Origin: Chryseobacterium daecheongense | GTDB lineage: Bacteria; Bacteroidota; Bacteroidia; Flavobacteriales; Weeksellaceae | NCBI GenBank assembly: GCA_027920525.1 | Contig: CP115858.1 | Coordinates: forward strand, 3,782,001 to 3,846,000 | Reading direction: 5' to 3' | Length of the DNA stretch: 64,000 nt | In this document: one piece after another, positions 56,716-64,000 of the stretch | How positions within the stretch are numbered: the first letter of the stretch is position 1 | Layout of the letters: each line of letters opens with the position of its first letter | Notes under the pieces: model-generated | The model's input: only the letters and a program-made list of their open reading frames with translations | Database searches by the model: none | Told to the model about the DNA's origin: nothing | Made by a program: the position numbers and the translations under genes

Positions 56716-58896
56716 TTACTTTTCTCCGCCGCCACCGCCGCCTTTTTCGACATCGGTCTTTGTATTGGTTTTTACTTTCTGGTTTCCGAAACGTTTCACA
56801 AAAGACAGGGAAACTCCGTACCAATCGGATTGGGTGGAATTTCTGAAAGTTCCCACAGGACTGAAGGTCGTGGAATCAAAGTTCGGTCTCTGGAAAATAT
56901 TCATCAGCTGAAGGCTGACTTCCATCTGTGTTTTTGGGAATATTTTTGTCATGGAAATATTGTGGAATACATTCGTTTTATTGGCGTAAGAGTTCCCGTT
57001 ATTCTGATTGGATATTTCTACCCAAGCACTTAGATTAATATTCTTGTTAAACAGGTTGGTGTACGAAAGGTTGGTTGATCCTCCCCAATAGCTGATGTAG
57101 TCTCTTGCTTTCAGGTCATTCCTTTGATTGAAATCACTGTTGTCAATATAATACCAGCCAAAGCCTACATTTACATTTAATTTATTCTTCAGAAAAGTCT
57201 GGTTGGTATTGGCAAACAGGTAGTATTTCTGAACCTTTCCGCTAAAATTGCCGGGATAGGTCACTGTTATTTCTTTTGTAGGGTTGTCGGGATCTCCAGG
57301 TGTATTAACTACCTGAGTACTATACGTGGTCCAGTAATCTTGTTTGGTAAACATGTATCTGGCAGAAAGGAAATATTTTTTCAAGATTCCGAATTTCAGA
57401 TAAAGCCTGTCGCTTGGGTTGGGTTGTAAGTCGATATTTCCTCTGGAGTAGATCCCATCATTATTAGGTAGAAGGAAAGGGTTGAACTCGGCATACCACG
57501 GACGCCAGATATTACGGTTGTAGGTAAGGCTTAGATCGTACTTATCTGAAAAAGAATATTTTAACAATAGATTCGGAAGGAAAGTACCATAGCCGTCTTT
57601 TCTTGAAGTTCCTGCAATATCCTGTCTTACTTTGAAATCAATATATTCATAGCGTATCCCGACTCTGGTTTCCAGCTTCTTAAAAAAGGTTTTACTAAAA
57701 TTGGCATAAAGGGAACTGATATTATCTTCATAATGGAATTTATCTGTTTTTTGAAGCAGATCAAGCTTGTTCCCCGTCAAATAATAAGGAGCAACATTAT
57801 TATTGAAATCTATTTTTCCTCCGGCTTCAAATGTGGCTCCCGACTTTCCAATGGATTGCGTATAATCAATTTTGATATAATAGTTACGCATCTGATTGTT
57901 GGAATTAACTCCTATTTGATCCGGAATCGGTTTATTGCTAAATGTTTTCAGGAAATCATTGGAATCTTTTTGAGAGTCGTAGTTCGTCCCTAAATTGACA
58001 TCCAAGATCCTGTTTTTTTCTTTATCATAATACTTGTAAAACAGATTGGTTCCCAAAGTACGATTCATACCCGCTAAGTTTTGGCTCTGATCATAAGAAT
58101 ACTTGAACTGGTCATTGGCATAATTGCTTGCCTCCGCTTCTGATGAAGACGTTCTTTTACTTTGATAATATTCCACAATAAAACCGATGTTGTTTTTATC
58201 GTTCAGCTCATATTCTGAAGTGGAAGAAATGGAGGGACTTTTACTTTTATCTGTGTTTAAAGTATTGATTGTGGTAATATCATTATTTTCATACAGGGAA
58301 TTAACAATCGAATTGGTTTGTACCCATGTATTGTCACTATAACTTCCAATAACCGTTTGTGTAAATTTTTTCTTATGGTAATTCAGGTTGAAGTTGGTGT
58401 ATTGCGAATTTTTTCTGTTTTGTCTGTTATTCAGGGTGATGCTTCCTTTCATTCCTTCATCATCCCGCTTTTTCAGTACGATATTAATGACGGACCCTGT
58501 CGTTTCATAACGGGAAGAAGGACTGGTGATCACCTCGATTTTCATGAGATTATCGGCGGGAATTGTTGCCAGATATTCTTTTAGTTCTTTTCCTGTAAAA
58601 ACAGATTTTCTGTCATTAATATAAACCGTAACGTTCTCGCCTTCTGCTTTAATAGCATCATTATTATCTATACTTACTAAAGGAGTCATTCTCAGTACAT
58701 CCCAGGTGGTATTTCCGGCCAGGATGGAGCTGTTGGCTACATTAAAAACCGTCCTGTCAACTTTGGATTCCACTGTCGGTTTTCTTACCACTAAAGTAAC
58801 TGCTTCTATGTCTTTTAGTTTAACGGTGTCTTTTTTGGCCTGAGCCAAAGCTAAAGAAGCGGTTAATAGGGCGATTGTACATGTTATTATTTTCAT
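56716..58896 (-). CDS. Outer-membrane beta-barrel protein of TonB-dependent receptor type
   Basis: 726 residues from the ATG at 58896, which gives the signal peptide MKIITCTIALLTASLALAQA. A plug-like domain spans about residues 30-150 (VDRTVFNVANSSILAGNTTWDVLRMTPLVSID, VYINDRKSVFTGKELKEYL, IEVITSPSSRYETTGSVINIVLKKR), then about 550 residues of barrel strands. There is no carboxypeptidase-like N-terminal domain and no SusD partner. The C-terminus is Gly-rich (GGGGGGEK). An upstream in-frame ATG at 58980 would add 28 residues before the signal peptide and is rejected. Ligand unknown; a palindrome upstream may be a regulatory site. Confidence 0.87.
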   Translation of the reverse strand: MKIITCTIALLTASLALAQAKKDTVKLKDIEAVTLVVRKPTVESKVDRTVFNVANSSILAGNTTWDVLRMTPLVSIDNNDAIKAEGENVTVYINDRKSVFTGKELKEYLATIPADNLMKIEVITSPSSRYETTGSVINIVLKKRDDEGMKGSITLNNRQNRKNSQYTNFNLNYHKKKFTQTVIGSYSDNTWVQTNSIVNSLYENNDITTINTLNTDKSKSPSISSTSEYELNDKNNIGFIVEYYQSKRTSSSEAEASNYANDQFKYSYDQSQNLAGMNRTLGTNLFYKYYDKEKNRILDVNLGTNYDSQKDSNDFLKTFSNKPIPDQIGVNSNNQMRNYYIKIDYTQSIGKSGATFEAGGKIDFNNNVAPYYLTGNKLDLLQKTDKFHYEDNISSLYANFSKTFFKKLETRVGIRYEYIDFKVRQDIAGTSRKDGYGTFLPNLLLKYSFSDKYDLSLTYNRNIWRPWYAEFNPFLLPNNDGIYSRGNIDLQPNPSDRLYLKFGILKKYFLSARYMFTKQDYWTTYSTQVVNTPGDPDNPTKEITVTYPGNFSGKVQKYYLFANTNQTFLKNKLNVNVGFGWYYIDNSDFNQRNDLKARDYISYWGGSTNLSYTNLFNKNINLSAWVEISNQNNGNSYANKTNVFHNISMTKIFPKTQMEVSLQLMNIFQRPNFDSTTFSPVGTFRNSTQSDWYGVSLSFVKRFGNQKVKTNTKTDVEKGGGGGGEK

Positions 58897-58933
58897 TTTC
58901 AAGGGGCGTTTCAATTGATAAGACAACCATAGG

Positions 58934-58947
58934 GTGACATATGTTAC
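58934..58947. promoter_or_regulatory. Palindrome upstream of the receptor gene, possible operator
   Basis: GTGACATATGTTAC reads the same on both strands except for one pair, 38 bp upstream of the start codon at 58896. This could be a regulator site; no protein can be assigned. Confidence 0.3.
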
Positions 58948-59049
58948 ATCCATATTGGGAAAAAAATGAAAAAAAATCAAGAAAATAAATATATTCCAAA
59001 GTATGTAAAGCAGAGCTGCCCTATTTTGGAAGAGAAATGAGTAAAAAAC

Positions 59050-59074
59050 AAAGCCGGCTCATTGAACCGGCTTT
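59050..59074 (-). terminator. Terminator of the DUF4822 lipoprotein gene
   Basis: AAAGCCGG-C and CCGGCTTT arms around an 8-nt loop; A-run on the minus-strand distal side. Confidence 0.75.
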
Positions 59075-59093
59075 CACTTATTATAAAAAGAGC

Positions 59094-59579
59094 CTAAGGC
59101 TCGGGATGAGTTGTTGGAGTATGGATGATATCATAATATACAGATGGATCATTAACATCAGGAAATATTCTGTAAGTAAATTCCTGTTCCGTTAAAACTG
59201 TAATTTTTACTATTCTTGTAAAAAGTACGTTTCCGTTCGCATCTTTTGCTATGATAGTTCTGGTTGCTCCGTCTGCAGAAACGGACCAGTCTCCATGCAT
59301 TTTAGGAGAATCATCAAGATTATACATCGTAAATGTACCATCTGCTTTAAAATAAGCAAAGCCTACAAAGTTCGTTACATGAGTGTCCGTTAAAGGAACC
59401 GGCTGTCCATTTTGGTTTTTAGCATGGGTTGTTTCCCATGGAGTAGACGAAAGTATCTGTGAAGGGGTGAGAACGGTTTCCCCAACAGTAGTTTCGTCAT
59501 TATTGTCGGAGCATGAGATTACAGATATCATCATCAATACATACAGTCCGTAAAATAGCTTTTTTAAAATGTTCATCAT
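59094..59579 (-). CDS. DUF4822 family lipoprotein
   Basis: 161 residues. Lipoprotein signal: hydrophobic LFYGLYVLMMISVISC with lipobox Cys23. The mature part (PWETTHAKNQNGQPVPLTD, NFVGFAYFKADGTFTMYNLDD, HGDWSVSADGATRTI, EFTYRIFPD, YYDIIHTPTTHPEP) matches the DUF4822 family as I remember it, a small beta-barrel found in Bacteroidetes and other bacteria, of unknown function. Monocistronic, terminator downstream; no clear promoter. It is divergent from the AraC regulator gene at 59712. Confidence 0.8.
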   Translation of the reverse strand: MMNILKKLFYGLYVLMMISVISCSDNNDETTVGETVLTPSQILSSTPWETTHAKNQNGQPVPLTDTHVTNFVGFAYFKADGTFTMYNLDDSPKMHGDWSVSADGATRTIIAKDANGNVLFTRIVKITVLTEQEFTYRIFPDVNDPSVYYDIIHTPTTHPEP

Positions 59580-59711
59580 AAATAGGTTTTAAACAGGACA
59601 AACTTATCGTTTATAAAAATCAAAAGATTGTATAAAACATTCCTTTTGTTGTAAAAAGCATCATTGATTGTTGCTATTTTGTGATTCCGGAAATAGTATG
59701 GCAGATCTGTT

Positions 59712-60617
59712 GTGAACTTTTTTGATATTCGTACTTTTGGAACCATTAGAGAAGCATATAATATGTATGATGAAGTGCTCATCTTCGATAAGGAAATAAA
59801 GGATTCTTTTCAGGTGGTTAAACTGGATCATTCGGTTCTGGAAAAAACGGATGTAGTCAGTGTTACCTATAACAGAGTGCTCATTGTTCACGAAGGAAAC
59901 GGAAGCATCATTATTGATGGGAAACAATTTAATATTCAGGGGCCGGAGGTATTTGTCATATCGAAAGGACAAATATTTTCTTTATCCCATCCCAATCAGT
60001 TGTCCGGATATGAAATAAGCTTTGGAGATTGCTTTTGGGAAAAGGCACCTTCAAGTGCCTCCAATTGTAAATTGCTGCTTTTTAATGATGCTGCCCTTCA
60101 TCAGAATTTTCCTTTACAGGAAAAGGACTTCACTGAACTGATTGGGGTTTGTGAGATTCTTTTTAAAGAATATGAAAGTGCCGATTATCCCAATAAATTA
60201 GATGCTATGGCAGCCTATTTAAAAATTCTGATGATTAAGCTGGCCAATGCGATGCCTTCATTTCAGGATGGAATTGACGATTTCGACAATCAGATCTATC
60301 GCAGGTTTCTTGAATTACTCAGTCAGCAATATAACAAGATGCATGATGTATTGTACTATGCAGAACACCTATCCGTTTCACCCCGTAAATTATCCGATAT
60401 ATCAAAAAAGAAAAGCGGTAAAGGAGCTAAAGAGGTCATTGCGGTACAAGTGATCGCCGAATCAAAAAGATTATTGCAATTTTCTGCTAAAACAATAAAA
60501 GAAATTGCTTATCACCTTGCATTCAGTACGCCTGAACAATTCAGTCATTTTTTCAAAAAACACACAGATATCTCACCATTGGAATACCGTAGGATGTTTG
60601 TAAATATTGGCAGGTAA
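59712..60617 (+). CDS. AraC family transcriptional regulator
   Basis: 301 residues: N-terminal cupin-like sensor (VHEGNGSIIIDGKQFNIQGPEVFVISKGQIFSLSHP, about 60-100) and C-terminal double HTH of the AraC family (YAEHLSVSPRKLSDISKKKSGKGAKEVIA and TIKEIAYHLAFSTPEQFSHFFKKHTDISPLEYRRMF). The frame begins with GTG at 59712; an ATG at 59763 (MYDEVLIFDK) is an alternative. It is followed on the same strand by HD and SnoaL-like genes, which are likely targets or operon partners. Effector unknown. Confidence 0.9.
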   Translation: MNFFDIRTFGTIREAYNMYDEVLIFDKEIKDSFQVVKLDHSVLEKTDVVSVTYNRVLIVHEGNGSIIIDGKQFNIQGPEVFVISKGQIFSLSHPNQLSGYEISFGDCFWEKAPSSASNCKLLLFNDAALHQNFPLQEKDFTELIGVCEILFKEYESADYPNKLDAMAAYLKILMIKLANAMPSFQDGIDDFDNQIYRRFLELLSQQYNKMHDVLYYAEHLSVSPRKLSDISKKKSGKGAKEVIAVQVIAESKRLLQFSAKTIKEIAYHLAFSTPEQFSHFFKKHTDISPLEYRRMFVNIGR

Positions 60618-60656
60618 TAGGTATATTCTGACATTCCGGAGCAAGAAGGACAGGCC

Positions 60657-60664
60657 TATTTTTG
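60657..60664 (+). promoter_or_regulatory. -7 element for the HD gene
   Basis: TATTTTTG, 22 nt upstream of the ATG at 60687; no TTG with good spacing. Confidence 0.45.
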
Positions 60665-60686
60665 TATTGATTAAAATATAAAAAAT

Positions 60687-61337
60687 ATGTCAGTCCAAAG
60701 ATTAAAAAGTGTTGCCGGAATTATAATTCCGGACAGTAAAATTGCTACAGAAGCCACTGAATTGCTGTTAGAGCATGGAACGGAATTTATTTATAACCAC
60801 TCATTACGGGTTTTCCTTTTTTCTTCACTTAACGGAAAACGAAAAAATATGGAGTATGATGCAGAACTTTTGTATATAAGCTCAGTTTTTCATGATCTGG
60901 GTTTAGTGCCCCATTACAGCAGTCCCGATTTGAGATTTGAAGTAGACGGAGCTAATGCAGCAAGGGATTTTCTGAAAAGCCACGGTCTTCCGAAAGATCA
61001 ATTGCAGCTGGTTTGGGATACGATAGCATTGCATACAACCATTGGGATTGCAGAACATAAAGAGAATGAAGTAGCTTTGATGTACTCCGGAGTAGGATTG
61101 GATGTAATGGGAGAAGGGTATGAGTATCTGAGTGATCCACACCGGAATGAGATTATAGATGCATTCCCCCGGAATGATTTTAAGAATAAAATTATTCCAA
61201 CGTTTTTTGATGGTTTTAAACATAAAACCGAAACCACTTTCGGAAATATAAAAGCAGATGTCTGTGCATTTATGATTCCAAATTTTGAAAGGAAAAATTT
61301 CTGCAACTGTATTCTGCATTCTCCTTGGAGCGAATAA
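60687..61337 (+). CDS. HD domain-containing protein (cyanamide hydratase-like)
   Basis: 216 residues with an HD phosphohydrolase-type core. NHSLRVFLFSS supplies the first His, VFHDLGLVPHYS the HD pair, and DTIALHTTIGIAEHKENEV the later His residues; FEVDGANAARDFL is typical of the cyanamide hydratase/urea-metabolism HD group by pattern. Substrate unknown. It lies 69 nt behind the AraC regulator and 48 nt before a SnoaL-like gene, so these three may form a small regulated cluster. Confidence 0.83.
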   Translation: MSVQRLKSVAGIIIPDSKIATEATELLLEHGTEFIYNHSLRVFLFSSLNGKRKNMEYDAELLYISSVFHDLGLVPHYSSPDLRFEVDGANAARDFLKSHGLPKDQLQLVWDTIALHTTIGIAEHKENEVALMYSGVGLDVMGEGYEYLSDPHRNEIIDAFPRNDFKNKIIPTFFDGFKHKTETTFGNIKADVCAFMIPNFERKNFCNCILHSPWSE

Positions 61338-61385
61338 TGTTTTATCCTAAATTTACGTATCTAAGAAAAAAATCAATAATAAGAT

Positions 61386-61808
61386 ATGGATTTGCAACAG
61401 GAAAAAAACAAAGAAATAGTAAAACGCTTTAATATAGAAGTTATTGAAAAGGGGAACGTTGAAACCTTTGAAGAACTCATGGATGAAAACTTCATCAACC
61501 ACTCTGCCCCACAAGGTGCTGATAATGGAAAACAGGGAATGATCAATACTTTCAATGGAATATTAAGACCTGCCATGCCAGATATCCAGGTGACTATTCT
61601 TCAGCAGGTTGCGGAAGGAGATCTCGTTACGACCAGAAAAAATATATCCGGAACTCACACCGGAAATTTTATGGGAATTGCACCTTCAGGGAAAAGAATA
61701 AGTATTGATGTCATTGATATTGTCCGTCTTAAAAATGGGAAATATTTTGAGCATTGGGGAATTAACAATTTATCGGTAGTCCTGGCACAGCTTAAAAGCA
61801 ATGAGTAA
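61386..61808 (+). CDS. SnoaL-like ester cyclase family protein
   Basis: 140 residues, one NTF2-like alpha+beta domain: KEIVKRFNIEVIEKGNVETFEELMDENFINHSAP at the front, the GNFMGIAPSGKRISIDVIDIVRLKNGKYFEHWG signature at the end. This is the SnoaL/ester-cyclase group, whose members have varied or no known catalytic roles. In the AraC-HD cluster it would be a co-regulated detoxification enzyme, by inference. Ends at a hairpin terminator. Confidence 0.87.
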   Translation: MDLQQEKNKEIVKRFNIEVIEKGNVETFEELMDENFINHSAPQGADNGKQGMINTFNGILRPAMPDIQVTILQQVAEGDLVTTRKNISGTHTGNFMGIAPSGKRISIDVIDIVRLKNGKYFEHWGINNLSVVLAQLKSNE

Positions 61809-61830
61809 CCCATCAAAATAATAAATTATA

Positions 61831-61858
61831 AAATCCCTGTCACTGATGGGGATTTTTT
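61831..61858 (+). terminator. Terminator after the SnoaL-like gene
   Basis: AAATCCC and GGGGATTT arms with a 10-nt loop, followed by T-run. The spacer up to 61971 has no gene. Confidence 0.7.
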
Positions 61859-61971
61859 AATGAACAAAGATTATTTAATGTATTTTAAATTTTTCATTTT
61901 TACGTCAACAATAATGTAGAGTGTACTTTTATTGCTGAAAAAAATCTGCTATTTTGGTTAAAAATTTTTAA

Positions 61972-62622
61972 ATGAGCGGAATTCAGCCATGTTCTTTGTT
62001 TTTTTCGGGCTCCTGGAAAGAAAAATATGAAGCCATTGTTTCGGAAGAACATCTTCGGACTATCGATCAAAACATTCAAAGATTTAAAGATGGAACTTTA
62101 GATTGGCATCTTCCTTATTTTAACGAAGAAATTCTGATTGACCGGAAGCAAAGTTTCGGGCACTTTATCCATATTCTGGAAACTAAGGATCAAAATGAAG
62201 AAAAAGCAAGACAATTGGAAGAGATCCCCTTTGAATACTGGCTTGATGTTCTGGGGCAGAGACTTACTTCAGCAAGCGTTCGTGATGAACAAGCCATTCC
62301 ACCTCTAAAAGATGCTTTGATTGGTAGTTGTCAGGTCTATTTTAATAAAGAAATCACCATTGCACAGAGGGCATGGGAAAAACATGTGGGAAGAACGGAC
62401 GACCAGTTCTGGGGTGAGGTAAAAGGCAGTAATTTTCAAAAACAGGAAAAGGTAATGGCTAAAATCTATTATATCATCGAGAATAAAACCTGGTGGAATG
62501 TATTCTTTCATTATAAGCATGGGGTTGTCTACGAAATAAGGGAAAAAGAAGGACACGGCATTCGTTGGGCAAGTGGAGGAACACAGCTTATTGGTTTTCT
62601 GGAAACTTTTATCAATGAATAA
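61972..62622 (+). CDS. Conserved-looking protein of unknown function
   Basis: 216 residues, cytoplasmic, rich in Trp, Glu and Lys. The frame is clean with normal local codon use. It has no motif I can place; the middle (QRAWEKHVGRTDDQFWGEVKGSNFQKQEKV) looks helical. It begins with ATG 24 nt after a TATTTTGG stretch that resembles the -7 consensus imperfectly. Not part of the AraC cluster (terminator between). Function unknown. Confidence 0.6.
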   Translation: MSGIQPCSLFFSGSWKEKYEAIVSEEHLRTIDQNIQRFKDGTLDWHLPYFNEEILIDRKQSFGHFIHILETKDQNEEKARQLEEIPFEYWLDVLGQRLTSASVRDEQAIPPLKDALIGSCQVYFNKEITIAQRAWEKHVGRTDDQFWGEVKGSNFQKQEKVMAKIYYIIENKTWWNVFFHYKHGVVYEIREKEGHGIRWASGGTQLIGFLETFINE

Positions 62623-62679
62623 TATATTGCGTAAAAAGATTACGTAGCAAATGCTTTATTTTGCCAAAAACTCATTTGA

Positions 62680-63003
62680 ATGAAAAATATCTATAACAAA
62701 GGAGCTTTTCGGGCTTTTGAATATGGGAAAATAGGACCTTACCTGAAAAAGTATGGGAACAAAAAGTGGCGGAGAACTGAGCAATCCGATATAGATGACC
62801 AATTATCTGAATCCATACCATTCCGGAAAGTAAGAAGACAAAAACAAAAGCTTGTCTGGGTGAAAATAATCAAAGAAATTAATGGAACAAAATATTCCAG
62901 GTACAAGAAATTCCATAGTGAAAGATCTTTTAGAAGTGCCGTAACCAGTCCCCATATAATAAGATATTTTCATATCAATAACAAAACAAAAAAAGAAAAA
63001 TGA
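62680..63003 (+). CDS. Small basic protein of unknown function upstream of tatD
   Basis: 107 residues, rich in Lys and Arg (KKWRRTEQS, FRKVRRQKQKLVWVK, HINNKTKKEK), so probably nucleic-acid- or membrane-surface-binding if real. No family recognised. The stop overlaps the tatD start by 4 nt (ATGA), a coupling that supports expression. It starts 58 nt after the preceding gene. Confidence 0.55.
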   Translation: MKNIYNKGAFRAFEYGKIGPYLKKYGNKKWRRTEQSDIDDQLSESIPFRKVRRQKQKLVWVKIIKEINGTKYSRYKKFHSERSFRSAVTSPHIIRYFHINNKTKKEK

Positions 63004-63788
63004 ATACCTACATTGATATTGGCATTAATCTGATCAATAAACAGTTCTATAATGAACAAGACGAAGTGATTAACCGTGCTCTGGACAATGGCGTAGACTA
63101 TATGATCCTTACGGGGACAAGTGTGCGAGGAAGTAAAGAATCTGCAGATATAGCGCAGGATTATCCGGATATTTTATTTTCAACGGCGGGCATTCACCCT
63201 CATGATGCTAAATCATTTAATGATCAAAGTATCGGCGAACTCAGGAACCTTCTAAAACAGGACCATGTGGTTTCAGTGGGAGAGTGCGGATTGGATTTTG
63301 ACCGTGATTTTTCACCAAGGCCTCTACAAGAGAAGTGTTATCGTGCACAACTTGAACTGGCAATTCAAATCAATAAACCTTTATTTCTTCATGAGAGATC
63401 TGCATTTAAAAGATTTACCGAAATTACAGAGGATTACCTTTCTCAACTTCCGGAATCAGTCGTTCATTGTTTCACCGGGACTTTAGAAGAAGCAAAAAGC
63501 TATTTGGATAAAGGGTTTTATTTAGGATTTACAGGAGCAATCAGTGATGAAAAAAGATTTAAACACCTTGAGGAAGTGATCAGGTATGTTCCATTAGAAA
63601 GAATGATGATTGAAACGGATGCTCCGTTTATGCTTCCGAAAAATATCTCAGCGCGAAGTCAGAACCGGAGAAATGAACCTGCCTTTCTACCTTATGTGGC
63701 GCAAACCATTGCTCAGATCAAGAAAATAAGTTTGACGGATGTAGCAGAAGAAACAACAGCGGTCGCCAGGAAATTTTTCAGGATATAA
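63000..63788 (+). CDS. tatD: TatD family hydrolase
   Basis: Metal-dependent hydrolase of the TatD DNase family, TIM-barrel fold. 262 residues. Opening YIDIGINLINKQF matches E. coli TatD; ligands follow in STAGIHPHDAKS, GECGLDFDRDF, LFLHERSAF, VVHCFTGTLEEA and IETDAPFMLPKN; NRRNEPAFLPYVAQTIAQI is the closing signature. Proposed roles are 3'-5' exonuclease in DNA repair or proofreading of D-aminoacyl-tRNA in related enzymes. Coupled to the small basic gene upstream; terminator downstream. Confidence 0.93.
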   Translation: MNTYIDIGINLINKQFYNEQDEVINRALDNGVDYMILTGTSVRGSKESADIAQDYPDILFSTAGIHPHDAKSFNDQSIGELRNLLKQDHVVSVGECGLDFDRDFSPRPLQEKCYRAQLELAIQINKPLFLHERSAFKRFTEITEDYLSQLPESVVHCFTGTLEEAKSYLDKGFYLGFTGAISDEKRFKHLEEVIRYVPLERMMIETDAPFMLPKNISARSQNRRNEPAFLPYVAQTIAQIKKISLTDVAEETTAVARKFFRI

Positions 63789-63789
63789 A

Positions 63790-63824
63790 AAAGAGCTCTA
63801 CTGAATAAGTGAAGCTCTTTTTTT
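63790..63824 (+). terminator. Terminator after tatD
   Basis: AAAGAGCT and AGCTCTTT (8 bp) around a 15-nt loop, followed by T8. It may also end the convergent deoD transcript. Confidence 0.75.
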
Positions 63825-63886
63825 ATGGTTGAAAAGCAAATTGCGAATCGCAATATTGCTTTCTATAATTAGGGTGATATAAGGTT

Positions 63887-64000
63887 TTAAATAACTTTCA
63901 ATGCCGATTCCAAAGCCAGCTCAATCATCGGTTTCAAAGCTGTCTCTCTTTGGTCTGCTGAAATTTTTTCGTGCGTCGGAATGATATCCGTTACCGTAAG
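63887..64000 (-). CDS. deoD: Purine-nucleoside phosphorylase, DeoD type, C-terminal end only
   Basis: Thirty-seven codons before the stop are visible, reading LTVTDIIPTHEKISADQRET and then ALKPMIELALESALKVI. This matches the end of DeoD-type purine-nucleoside phosphorylases, whose E. coli member ends with the similar TVSDHIRTHEQTTAAERQT. The enzyme phosphorolyses purine nucleosides for salvage. The rest lies beyond the window, so the assignment rests on the tail alone. Confidence 0.7.
   Translation of the reverse strand, partial: LTVTDIIPTHEKISADQRETALKPMIELALESALKVI

Overview
This window is chromosomal DNA of a low-GC flavobacterium, most likely Chryseobacterium or a close Weeksellaceae relative. 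The evidence is consistent throughout: Bacteroidetes-type promoters (TTG, about 20 nt, TAnnTTTG) and no obvious dependence on Shine-Dalgarno sites, type IX secretion sorting domains ending in YPNP-type modules, a PorP/SprF-family protein, families I associate with this phylum (DUF3822, DUF5606, DUF4822), and a 14-gene complex I operon with a short NuoG.

Region by region. 1-8.3 kb: end of a PASTA-domain gene, an RluA-type pseudouridine synthase, a PorP/SprF-like outer membrane protein, hemW, murI, a divergent nitroreductase/HxlR regulator pair with interlocked promoters, and a minus-strand unit (phosphoesterase, Smr protein, DUF3822, rsmD). 8.3-15.4 kb: a secreted serine hydrolase, a T9SS-sorted beta-propeller, a SixA-like phosphatase, ruvX-def, DUF5606, mazG and a lipoprotein. 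15.5-22.9 kb: a 1238-residue protein that reads as phosphoesterase + kinase-like domain + Omp85-type barrel, an HD + Pycsar-type membrane protein without a visible cyclase partner, and a GAF-domain protein. 22.9-37.3 kb: the complete nuoA-N operon on the minus strand, with an outer-membrane-type gene inserted between nuoF and nuoG and arrays of 7-nt periodic repeats in several spacers. 37.4-48.1 kb: core genes (GNAT-like protein, zinc peptidase, YigZ, ribD, DUF349, aroE, T9SS endonuclease, LolC/FtsX-like permease, rbfA, methylmalonyl-CoA epimerase).

The outstanding region is 48.12-55.62 kb. A tRNA gene with CAU anticodon (48120-48193) is followed by visibly AT-richer DNA that ends at a 13-bp exact copy of the tRNA 3' end (48182-48194 repeated at 55604-55616). 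This is the signature of a tRNA-integrated genomic island. Its cargo is a small helical protein overlapping a 1428-residue protein with a C-terminal CHAT (caspase-like) protease domain, then two small unknown proteins and a transmembrane/coiled-coil protein. No integrase gene is visible. I read this as a candidate protease-based defence island; the family is not one I can name.

55.8-64 kb returns to ordinary chromosome: methionine aminopeptidase, an outer-membrane beta-barrel receptor, a DUF4822 lipoprotein, an AraC regulator followed by an HD protein and a SnoaL-like protein, two unknown proteins, tatD, and the 3' end of deoD on the minus strand.
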